A DNA stretch of 64,000 bases, from contig NC_084705.1 in assembly GCF_033807575.1 (NCBI RefSeq), forward strand, positions 9,480,019 to 9,544,018. The letters are read 5' to 3'. How positions within the stretch are numbered: position 1 is the first letter of the stretch; every line of letters starts with the position of its first letter. A model generated the notes under the pieces. That model saw only the letters and a list, made by a program, of their open reading frames with translations, made no database searches and was not told the origin of the DNA. The stretch comes from Cydia pomonella (lineage: Eukaryota > Arthropoda > Insecta > Lepidoptera > Tortricidae). Made by a program: the position numbers and the translations under genes. Positions 55,323 to 64,000 of the stretch are shown here, piece after piece.

Positions 55323-56639
55323 TGCTGTAGAGTTTTTCGAGATAGGGAAAAAAAATTTTTTTTGACGGAATAAAATTAAATAATTATGATAGGAAAGGGG
55401 TGCCGTTCTTAGGACTTTTCATGTGTTATTTTTTTGCCAACATATCACCAACTTTTTATTACTTTATCATGTAAGAAATGTAAAAATAAATCATGTCATG
55501 TATCATTTTTCTCTAACATCAACTATTATGGAGATAGACGGGGTAGTAATAGACAATTTGAAAAGTCGTTTGGGACTTAAAAGAATTAAGTGACAGGGGC
55601 AAGATAGGGGATCGATAGGGTTGACCGCGATCAAACGGTGCCGGAACCGACTATATGTATAGTATTATTGTAGGTTTATAGGTTACCTCGTCTATCTCCA
55701 TAATTAATGATCCTAGAGAAAAATCTTATATGACAAAAATATACTTCATTTGACAATAATAATAATTATAACGGCACATAAAATATATAGAACGAAAAGG
55801 ATTTTTTAGAATATAAAAAAATTTGTGTTGACCCTATTACTAAGGAGTTTTTGATTCACACTCGTATGTTGGTGGCCACTAAAAATAATACTTGGTAGAT
55901 TGTGGATTCGGAGTTTGGTCCACGTTGATGATACAATTGTGCTGATACTTAAATCTGACAATTACTTTCACATTGTAATTTCAGTAACAAATTTTGGATT
56001 TTTTATTTGCATGGCTGGGTCTTAGGAGGTTAAGTTAATATGAATATTCAATATTGGATCTTATGTATGTCATTAGGAGAGTCCACTCGAACGCGCCGCC
56101 GCCTCGGTCGAGACACGGCTACACTGGCCGTTTTGTGCGCGAAGAAATTGCCTCGCGCGTATGCTCGCTCTGTGTGGATCCGCCTATTAGTAAAAGGAAG
56201 GAGGAGGAAGGAAAGAAATAGAAAATTGCATAAAAGTTGAAAAGGAAACTATTCATGAGGCTTCCCTTTCAAATCTCTCATCTCTTCTGAATCATGTTAC
56301 TGCTTATGCATATAAAAAAGTGCTTTAACACATTCACTGCCAGTGCTAGCACTAGCTGCGCGCTTTTTCCCGCTTTGTAGCAAAAAGCACCTGCATACAG
56401 GAGAAGACGCCTAGTGGGTTGTTTTCACTGAATGTGTTAAAAGTGAAAGTTTTAGGGAACGAAACTTCCGTTGAAGTTACTCAAAAGGTATACTAGATCT
56501 GGCCAGTTGCTGTCCAGCATATTTAGACCAGCTCAAATCAACCAAATGCCAAAGTGATTGTGATGATGAGGGAGATTCGTAAATTAACACTCGCTGTCAG
56601 TATTACTCTTACTGCCATATTATTATTATTTGCTGTATA
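55323..56639. other. Intergenic stretch with one MITE, no gene
   Basis: A MITE at about 56080-56190 has CTACACTGGCCGTTTTGTGC and GAAATTGCCTCGCGCGTATG, ending GCTCGCTCTGTGTGGATCCG, related to 20165-20360. A GATTCACACTCGTATG motif near 55853 matches one near 14555. The rest is AT-rich with no exon seen; the open frame 56040-56240 is MITE sequence. Confidence 0.55.
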
Positions 56640-57385
56640 TCGCAGCACTTGTGTTTATTTAGCACTTTTTAATGTTCTAAAATGTGTATCTAGTCTATTT
56701 TGAAAGAGTTCACTGATGGTGCACTAACAACAGTCTCTGGTAGAGAGTTCCACACATTTACTACACGATTTGGCAAGAAGTGTTTCCTAGGGTTGCTAGC
56801 ACATGGTTTGACTAGTTTTTTAAGAGTGTCCTCTCAACCTTACATTCTGGCTTGATATGTATAGGTCTTTAATATTTGGAACATTGTAGTGTCCAGACAA
56901 GACTTTGTATGTCTCAATAAGATTCCTTCTGTCCTCCAATGTTGTAAGACCTAATTCCTGAAGCCGTTCTTCATATGGCTTGTCTTTCAGTGAAGCAACC
57001 ATTTTAGTTGCCCTTTGCTGTACTTTTTCCAGCAAAGTGATGTCCTTTTTAAAGTAGGGGGACCATATCTAAAAAGCATACTCAAGTAAAGGATGGAGAT
57101 ATGACTTGTATATTCTAATAAATAGATCCTTATTAATTACATGGAATGCTTTCCGGATCATATACAGCATAGAATTTGCTCTCTTGGTCATTTTGATGAT
57201 ATGCGTGTCCCATTTTAAGTTATGTGAAATAGTGATGCCCAGGTCTCTTTGACTAGTTACTGCTTGTAGGGGAACAAGAGTCAATGTGGTAATTTAGTTT
57301 TGGGTTTATTTTCCTATATGTAGGACTGTGCACTTGTTAGCATTTAGTGATATGAGCCAGTCTTTAGTCCACTGAAATATGGGTC
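56640..57385 (-). mobile_element. Decayed LINE fragment (C-terminal part of the RT ORF)
   Basis: On the minus strand the frame reads VTSQRDLGITISHNLKWDTH, MLYMIRKAFHVINKDLFIR and IYKSYLHPLLEYAF. An in-frame TAG (57071-57069) stands where Gln is usual. Then come IWSPYFKKDITLLEKVQQRA and LQELGLTTLEDRRNLIETY. A one-base shift near 56820 precedes KPCASNPRKHFLPNRVV, which continues in another frame. This is the thumb region of a CR1/Jockey-like LINE, clearly inactive. Confidence 0.8.
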
Positions 57386-57828
57386 AATTCAACCTTCACA
57401 TTCAAGTTAGGAATTGAATTGCCACAGCTAACATGTTAAAAACGGTTAAGCCAACAAATATCCTGTTTGTCACTATACTGTCAGCGAATGTCTTAAAAAA
57501 CCCTAAAGATAGTCACTAGTTGAGAAAATACTCTAGCCGCCCGCTAACTACAAACAGGCAAGACAAATGCACTATTGATTGATTTGTCTGAAATAACATC
57601 TAAATACAAGAATGTAAAGACTTTCAACAGGTCTTAGGGCAGATAGAGGTTATAAAATTAGTATTCAGAATTATCAGTAGAAAAAGATAGTCCAAATGAG
57701 CAATTCCTTTAAATGTAAATTAACAACATTTTTGGCAAAATTTTATTATAACCGTAAAAACCTTAATATACATAATGTACTGTACTGTAAATGTTAAACG
57801 CTGATGTTAAATATCTGTTCGAACGGGT

Positions 57829-58341
57829 TTATTCCAGATCGGGTAGGTTTTCGTCATCAGAATCGCTCTCCAGGTCGTCGAACGATGGTTTTTCGGCCTT
57901 ATCACCGGCTCCACCGAGCCCGCCACCACCGCCGCCCATTGATCGCAGCATTTCTTCTATATCGTAGTTCATAGCGCCTCCACCTTCCTCCTCCTCGTCG
58001 TCTTCATCTCTCCACTTATTAAAGTCGATCTTCAGATAGTGCGGCTTCTTCTTGTCCTTCGTTAACGACGGCCAGTAAGGCGCATCCTTCTTTTCTTTGC
58101 GCAATACCATTTCTATGCACCTGCCTTTATTTACGAAAGCGCTAGTATCAGGAACCACGGCATCGTATAAAGGTATAGTTACCTCGTGTGTTTTATTGTC
58201 TTGTGCATTTAAGCCTTTGAAATATACCGAATCTTTTTCTATTTTAATAGTGGGGTCTTTTGATTCGACGCTAAACGTGAGGAATACATCTTCTTTCCGC
58301 TGGGCCCATAAAACTGCAGGTGGGGTTGCAGTTTCGCTCAT
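57829..58341 (-). CDS. PTGES3: p23/Sba1-type Hsp90 co-chaperone (prostaglandin E synthase 3 homologue), single exon
   Basis: A complete 170-residue frame starts at ATG 58341-58339 and stops at 57831-57829. Residues 1-110 form a CS domain: PPAVLWAQRKEDVFLTFSVE, KIEKDSVYFKGLNAQDNKTH, and the WPSLTKDKKKPHYLKIDFNK segment that in p23 proteins closes the sandwich, followed by W-R-D-E-D. The acidic tail DDEEEEGG, then YDIEEMLRSM with a Gly-rich stretch, and SFDDLESDSDDENLPDLE, is typical of metazoan p23. The protein binds the ATP-bound N-domain of Hsp90 in the cytosol and stabilises client complexes. Length agrees with the family (about 160-185). No intron is present and there is no A-tract beside the stop, so a retrocopy is not evident. 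Start choice follows the conserved N-terminus. Confidence 0.93.
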   Translation of the reverse strand: MSETATPPAVLWAQRKEDVFLTFSVESKDPTIKIEKDSVYFKGLNAQDNKTHEVTIPLYDAVVPDTSAFVNKGRCIEMVLRKEKKDAPYWPSLTKDKKKPHYLKIDFNKWRDEDDEEEEGGGAMNYDIEEMLRSMGGGGGGLGGAGDKAEKPSFDDLESDSDDENLPDLE

Positions 58342-58867
58342 GATGAATATTCACAAGTTACACTTTACAAGTAAATCAATTTGTAAAGTAATTGATTATA
58401 CTTCAGTTTCTATGGACACAATTTTTCCGATTTCACGACTCGATTTAGCACGTTCACCGAATCACCGCCTCGCCGATTCATAAAAGAAAAAAGAATTGAT
58501 AGTGTTACCATTTCCAAGTATTAAATTTGAGACTATACATTTCAAATGTACTTAAAAGAGCATAAATAATCCAAAACATATGTTTATTATAAATAGTTTT
58601 TAAATAATTATCATATAATTTTTAATAAAAATACTGATTTCGATTTTCAGTATCAAATATTCAAAACAAGCAATATTCTAAATTTGTTCTCGAAAAATCT
58701 TGAAGGAGCGTTCGGATATCATTTTAATATTCGTACGTAACCATCCGTTTTTCGTATTTATAATACCAAATACAGTTACTGAATAAACTTAATTCCTCAT
58801 TTCATCAAAAACATGATTCATTTCATGGGCTTCGATTATTAAGCCCTGGAATATTCGAGATTTGCAG

Positions 58868-58995
58868 GGCTATAACCGCGAAAATCGAAGTTCGTCATTT
58901 ACGGGCATTTTTCTCTGTCACTCTTAACCACGTCTTTGTGAAAGTAAAAGAGAAAGATCCCCGCAATTTGTGAATTTCGGTTTTCACGGTAGGCC
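58868..58995. mobile_element. MITE upstream of p23
   Basis: The left arm ACCGCGAAAATCGAAGTTCG and CATTTACGGG pairs with CCCCGCAATTTGTGAATTTC and GGTTTTCACGGT on the right. It is non-coding. Confidence 0.65.
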
Positions 58996-59019
58996 CCCTA
59001 CGCAAGGAGCCGTCACACT

Positions 59020-59285
59020 CCTTGCGTAATCGAACGTCTATCAAGATATGCATACTCGGGCAAGCCAACTTTATCTGTAGAAAAAAGCGCGAAATTCAAA
59101 ATTTGTATGGAAGATCTGCCGCCGCCTTTTTGTACTGACAAAACTGGCTTGCCAGAGTATAATTCCACAACATTCAATCGACTGACATGTCTCTGACATT
59201 CACGGAAACAACGCGACACGTGTTGAGTCGAATCACATCGTATTATTTTAATGTGAATGTGATGTGACATTACATTACGCAAGAG
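59020..59285. mobile_element. MITE-like repeat with CTTGCGTAAT / ATTACGCAAG ends
   Basis: The short inverted ends flank an interior with ACTCGGGCAAGCCAACTTTA and AACTGGCTTGCCAGAGTATA, a second inverted pair. The open frame 59013-59282 is part of it and not a gene. Confidence 0.5.
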
Positions 59286-59384
59286 CGAATTTTTTCAGAA
59301 ATACAGAACCTTCGTCCCTAATAGATTCAAACTCTGGATTTCAGAAATAATCAGCTTGTGTGAGATGTGCCTAACATTTCTTTT

Positions 59385-59580
59385 TTTTAATAATATTTGG
59401 CAATTGAACAAACGATCGCCTGATGTAAGCGATTACGGGACATGAACACACCCGCAACACAAAGAGGGGTTGTAAGTGCGATATCGGCGTTTAAGATGGC
59501 AGTACGCCGTTCTTTTGAAGGTCAGAAGGTCGTATCGGACTGGAAATATCGCAGGCGCAGCGCAGGTTTCAAAACTACCA
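59385..59580. repeat. Retroelement-derived fragment
   Basis: AAACGATCGCCTGATGTAAG, GAACACACCCGCAACACAAA and AAGGTCGTATCGGACTGGAA are in the order seen in a common lepidopteran LINE 3' region as I remember it. A T-run precedes it at 59380-59388. It is decayed and non-coding. Confidence 0.45.
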
Positions 59581-60843
59581 GTAAAAAGTTTAATAAAGTT
59601 TTCTAAAACTACAATGAAAAAAATGTTAGACTCCATAAACATTATTTATTAAACATACAAGTATTTTTATTGCACTTTATACTGTACAATCTAGTTAAAG
59701 AAGGAAGTTATATACTGAATAAATAAGACAGTGTGGAGTTAGATAGAAGTTCAGCACTATTAACGAAGACACATATGTCATATCATATCATATCTCTTAC
59801 TATATAGCGACAAATAGGTAAGTATGTAAAATATAGAACATAAGTAAGATATAAAATAACAATAGCTTACCATCTACCCTAGCGTTTGCTATGAAGATGT
59901 ACAACTACACATTTAACCTATAGGTTAATAAGAACACCACTATAACAATATTTGGATAGGTTTTTTACTTTCACAATTACACAATTAAAAAGCTTCAAAT
60001 ATGGTAAAAAAAAAACACTTTACACTTACAAATTATACAGTTGATTATCGAAAAATATATCACAGATGAATGTATACATTCACTTCACACATAAATAACA
60101 TTTTTATCACACTTTAGAAGTAAATATTTAAACGAAATTAATATCGCTAATTATCTAGAGAATAAAAGACCACTTTTAATTCTACTGGAGTATAGAAATG
60201 AAGTAACACTTGACACTAAATGTACTTTAAGAAAATGCTTATGCAACTGTTGTGTGGACGAAAAAATGTTATTGACTATTTGTTCAACTATTTTATGGTA
60301 TTCCTATCACTGAGGACATTATAGAAATGACAACTTTATTATTTTAAATTTCTATGACATAGAAAATGCTTCCTAGAAATCGTAATTGAAGACTAGTATT
60401 GTTATCACTGCTTTAATTTTATCATTATTTATTTAATAATGGACACGCGTGGTCGTTTCTATTTAACATCAGTCAGTTATAAGGTTTGATTGTCTGACTT
60501 TAACGGTACAACATTCCATATTTTCTCTTTTACTTCCTTAAAGGCATGTTTGGCATCCTTACTTTGAATAAGCCAGCGAATGTACGCGTGGCCAACAAAA
60601 CGTGACAGTAGTAATTTCATTTGTTAAATGTCTGGAATAGGCTATCAAATTGCCAACAATAGGCATCATACTTTTATCATAGCTACAGTGTTGCAAATTG
60701 TCCGTCGTTTAACAGTAATCATAATAAAACTTTCAAGTGTTGTGTTTTTAGATTGGCGATTCTCTACATCTAAAGAACGAATTGAAAGCCTTCAGTGATA
60801 TTATTCTACTGTCACATTTTCCCGGCCGGCCGCTCGGCTCCGC
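59581..60843. other. Probable 3' UTR and intergenic stretch of the PDCD2-like gene
   Basis: It is AT-rich with no ORF of note. Several TTTATT hexamers (AATAAA on the minus strand) lie in it, for example near 60330 and 60430; none can be assigned as the poly(A) signal by eye. Confidence 0.45.
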
Positions 60844-62588
60844 TTAAACAACTTCAGGCTGGAAGACGACGGTCTCCGGCACGAGCGCGTCGCCGGGCTG
60901 CCAGCAGCTCTGCGCGCACGTAAACACGAACACCGACAGGAAGTGCAGGTGCGAGAGAGCGGGAGGTGGCGACGCGTGGGAGACGGGTGGGAGCGAGAGG
61001 GTTTCAGCGAATTCTGGCACGAGTTGGAGTTCGCAGATGAGGCGGGAGCCGCAGCGCGCGCAGGCGGCGGGCGCGGCGGGCGACTCGGCGCCGCCCGGCC
61101 GCGCCAGCGGCGCGCCCAGCAGCGGCGCCGAGTCGCGGGAGTACCTGCAACCCAAGGCATGTGCTAATCAGTGCGAGACGTTCTCGAGAGCGTTCCATGT
61201 TTTGTATGAAAATCAAACGCAATTGTGAACAGCATACAACTAGGTGGTGTAAATTACCTTAAGATCTGCCCCGGGTTCTTCCTGAGGCGGGACAGGAAGG
61301 CGTGGAAGAGCCGGTCTCCGTGCAGTGGCGCCGTCTCCTCGTACTGCTCTTCGTCCGGCGCGCCGCCGCCGCCGCCGCCGGCACACACCTCCAGTTCTAA
61401 TTAATAGTAAGTATTTAATTGTATATTACAGATGTGGCTATTAGTGGTCCAGTTACACCAACCACATTTGACGGACTGTTCGACATCACCTGGGGCCTAT
61501 TTCTCGAACGGTATTAGTACGGAAGGTGGAGGTAAGGAAATAAATCTCCATGTACCAAAAAGTGTCCTCAAAAAACCTTAAATAGGTAGCGCTACAATAC
61601 CTAGAATACTTGAACAAAAAAATCAAATCATAGACAGCACCCTTAACTCCGTCAATAGCGCCTAGATTCTTAGCTACTCTAGCGCTACTCTGGAGAGATT
61701 TGGAACTATTATTTACAGCTGACAGCTGGATAATTTTGCAACAGTTCTACCATAAGAGATGTCACTCCTCTTAATTCCACACTCCATGGGTATTAGTCTA
61801 ATATTATTAGTGTGTTGCCATGGTAACCCATACGACTTGACAGGTCGTGGACTAATAATATTAGTCTAATACCATTCGATAAATGGGCCCTAGTAGTGCT
61901 ACTACTGGTGGTTGTTTCTAACATTCACAAGTCATAAGTGCATTGCAACTAGTATTGGTTAAGACTCGAGTCCATTGAGTCCTCTGCTTTGGAACTCGAC
62001 TCAGATTTTCAGACTCACATATTTAGTCTAAACTCGAGTTTTTTTGTTAGAGACCCGAGTCTTTTGTAGATACAAGTTCTTTTCAGAGAACTCTCATTTC
62101 CTTTGTGTCTTTATTCAAAGGCTCGAGTCCTTTTGAGTTGCTCTTAAAAAATACTCTATAAAGGACTGGCCTCGGGACTTAGAAGACTCAGAAGTTCTCG
62201 TAAAAACGAGTCCATTTTTCCAAATTCAGACTCAAAAAACTCGAGTTCCCACCAACACTAATTGCAACATGCCTAAATTGAAAAATAAAAACATCCACTA
62301 TCACAGACCAGTGACCTATGTATGACACTACCTTCCCATCTAAAAAGATAGCAAACGGTTTGATGCATCCAACCCATAGTGAACACAAAAATATAATTAT
62401 TATCAATATGAGTATTATCTCAGACTCGAATTACCATTTTCTTTCTTGTATTTATTGAGCAATTCCGTCACCCTATCATCTTGGCTGGACGCCTTGTGCC
62501 ATTCCTCTTCAACGTAAATGTATTTGGGCACAAACTGCATTGGAGCGCACATCAATCGGCTTCGTATGTCCTGCGGTAACTCCGCCGT
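60844..62588 (-). CDS. PDCD2L: PDCD2-like protein (PDCD2L/trus type), last three exons, 5' partial
   Basis: Exons 62588-62435, 61396-61258 and 61144-60844 join in frame (phases 0, 1 and 2 consistent) to 197 residues ending at a TAA stop. The first contains MQFVPKYIYVEEEW; the second EQYEETAPLHGDRLFHAFLS and RLRKNPGQILR; the third YSRDSAPLLGAPLARP, then CARCGSRLICELQLVPEF and FLSVFVFTCAQSCW. The order FHxFLxRLxxxPxQILRY, CxxCG-xxxxELQLxP and VFxxTCxxSC is the C-terminal PDCD2 domain. PDCD2-family proteins act in 40S ribosomal-protein handling (uS5/RPS2) and cell growth. Glycine-rich runs and GC-rich codons in exons two and three are unusual next to the AT-rich introns. The N-terminal zinc region is not in the window. 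Start not seen. Confidence 0.85.
61492..61891. mobile_element. 400-bp MITE in the PDCD2-like gene
   Basis: The ends GGGGCCTATTTCTCGAACGG with TATTAG and CTAATACCATTCGATAAATG with GGCCCT are inverted repeats. Near the right end GGTATTAGTCTAATATTATT and its reverse complement form an inner hairpin around 61788-61872. Confidence 0.7.
61958..62265. repeat. ACTCGAGTC-motif cluster in the PDCD2-like intron
   Basis: Words of the form ACTCGAGT, GACTC and CGAGTCC recur at least ten times at irregular spacing on both strands, for example AAGACTCGAGTCCATTGAGT and AGGCTCGAGTCCTTTTGAGT. It is a degenerate minisatellite-like tract or part of an element. Confidence 0.55.
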
Positions 62589-63390
62589 CTGTAAAACAAA
62601 ACAATTATTTTAATTTATTCATCAAAAATAATTTAGCACAAATATTTTAAATTAATGAAGGGGCATTCTATTCCACGAGAATGTCGCTTACGAAATGCGA
62701 TTCTTCTAATAAGTAGGTATAGTCGTTACATTTGTAGCTGGCCCGAGCGGTTAATCCTTTGTCTATTGTTAAGTAAAACCGCACGAGCCGCAGCACGTCG
62801 GTCACTTCAACCGGTTATTGGATTACAACTCCTATGGCAATTGAAATAATATTCAAAATGAACAAATGGAAGAACAATTTGGGATTTATTGTGTGGTCCC
62901 TCTGCGATTACTGAGTGCCGGCCGACAGATCCAGTCTAAAATCTGTCCTCGAGATGCGGTACAGAGGCGACCAACGACAGTCAACCATTGGATCAAACAG
63001 AAACTTGTAGTACTTAACAATAGACAAAGGATTAGCCCCTCGGGGCCAGCTTCAAATCTAACGAGTGTACTTCATAAAATGCTGAGAAAGGAATATGTGG
63101 CCTGGTAATGTTTTATAACTCAGCTAACAAATTAGCATACATCATACAATACAATACAATACTCTTTATTGCACACCTCAATACAGAAACAGCATATATA
63201 TATTTTTGAGCTTTATACATTTAATTTAGGTAGCTGTCCATGCACACTGTGGAATTTCGATTCATTTGCGGACACCTGTACTTTATGCCTTCATCCTATA
63301 GATCCAGCGAAGACTTCTAAGAAGAAACCATATTTTTTGTATGTCTAGTTTTAGAGTTATTTTAAAACTCGAGAAAACTCTATAGAAACA
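62589..63390. other. Intron or upstream region of the PDCD2-like gene with a retroelement tail
   Basis: No further exon of the gene is supported. At about 63140-63330 the plus strand reads CATACAATACAATACAATAC then TCTTTATTGCACACCTCAAT, the reverse complement of a LINE 3' end with an ATTGTATTGTATTG tail. The frames 62655-62849 and 62866-63108 have no recognised domain. Confidence 0.5.
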
Positions 63391-64000
63391 TAGAAATGCA
63401 TTATGACGACATGGTCCTGTTGGGACCGTCGGTCGACTCCATCCGAATATTACTCAGAGTATGTGAAGGCTACGCTCTACAGCATGGTCTTAAATATAAT
63501 GCGAGTAAAAGTGAGGTACTTATATTTAAGGCGAAAAAATATAACCCAAACACCCTGCCAAAGATCATGCTGGGGGGCGAGCCTCTTAAAATAGCAAAAC
63601 AGTTTAAGTATTTGGGCCACATGCTAACTGAATGACAAGGAACTGAATGACGATTGCGATCTGGAGAGGGAAAGAAGGGCGTTGGCAGTGAGGGGCAATA
63701 TGCTTGCCCGCAGGTTTGCACGTTGTAACAATCAAGTCAAGTTGACACTTTTTAAAGCATATTGTCAAACTTTTTACACGTGCAGCCTGTGGGTAAGCTT
63801 TACTCAGAGGTCCTATAACACATTAAGGGTGCAGTACAACAACATCCTCAGGATGCTGCTGAGGCTGCCAAAGCACTGCAGTGCATCAGGCATGTTTGCC
63901 GAGGCACGGGCGGATGACTTTTTCGCCATAAGGCGGAAAAGAATTGCCTCGATGCTCAAGCGAGTGCGTGGCAGCAGCAACTGTATGCTGAGGGTGTTGG
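63390..64000 (+). mobile_element. LINE RT fragment with a frameshift, runs off right edge
   Basis: From 63396 the frame has YDDMVLLGPSVDSIRILLRV, HGLKYNASKSEVLIFK and KQFKYLGHMLTE. Then a stop at 63633 and a frame change lead into LERERRALAVRGNMLARRFA, LFKAYCQTFYTCSLWVS and GMFAEARADDFFAIRRKRIA up to the edge. YDDM is the catalytic box (Y-x-D-D) of a non-LTR reverse transcriptase, with the thumb after it. It is inactive as read. Confidence 0.8.

Noticed and set aside
55323..55870. Possible transposase remnant beside hAT-like copy 2
   Set aside because: No open frame or motif; only short words shared with 14140-14575 were seen.
60801..61222. Four overlapping frames around the last PDCD2-like exon
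   Set aside because: High GC content keeps several frames open; only one carries the CxxC and ELQLxP motifs and joins the upstream exon.
1..64000. CRISPR arrays, bacterial operons, ribosome-binding sites
   Set aside because: The sequence is eukaryotic with spliced genes; the direct repeats present are transposon or microsatellite repeats without spacer structure.

Overview
The window is nuclear DNA of a moth or butterfly (Lepidoptera). It is AT-rich, has short spliced exons with GT/AG borders, and is dominated by interspersed families typical of lepidopteran genomes: the GGCCAAGTGCGAGTCGGACT-type repeat, the AGGGTTCCGTA-ended repeat, a tRNA-headed SINE, many short fold-back MITEs, CR1/Jockey-like LINE tails and an R4/Dong-like retrotransposon. 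Species cannot be read from the sequence.

Host genes, left to right: (1) the last two coding exons of an unrecognised gene (+, 1007-2228); (2) a two-exon gene for a 70-aa membrane protein (-, 10603-11359), with a possible upstream non-coding exon near 16.5 kb; (3) a complete three-exon RING-H2 E3 ligase of the RNF181 type (+, 18810-20651); (4) a 23-exon gene of about 20 kb (+, 21785-41711) whose exons join in one frame into a 1790-residue protein with five diverged copies of a cysteine-protease-like unit; (5) a single-exon p23/Sba1 Hsp90 co-chaperone (-, 57829-58341); (6) the last three exons of a PDCD2-like (PDCD2L/trus) gene (-, 60844-62588), whose 5' part lies beyond the window or was not found.

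Mobile DNA: a LINE endonuclease fragment runs off the left edge and a LINE reverse-transcriptase fragment runs off the right edge. Introns of the large gene hold two LINE fragments, several MITEs and two copies of one AGGGTTCCGTA repeat. Between 42.7 and 55.3 kb two almost identical 789-bp hAT-like elements flank 11 kb. That interval contains a 5'-truncated LINE whose TTA-repeat tail is the insertion site of a 3.7-kb R4/Dong-like element with a long open frame. The outer edges of the two hAT-like copies carry the same 8 bp (GTGATGAC) and the inner edges do not, as expected if the whole 12.6 kb had moved as one unit.

The two observations most worth following are this candidate macrotransposon and the five-unit protein. 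Other notable points are a 5S-rRNA-like segment inside a dispersed repeat, a tRNA-like fold inside a fold-back element, and a transposon with internal tandem repeats. All product names are from reading motifs by eye; no search was run.
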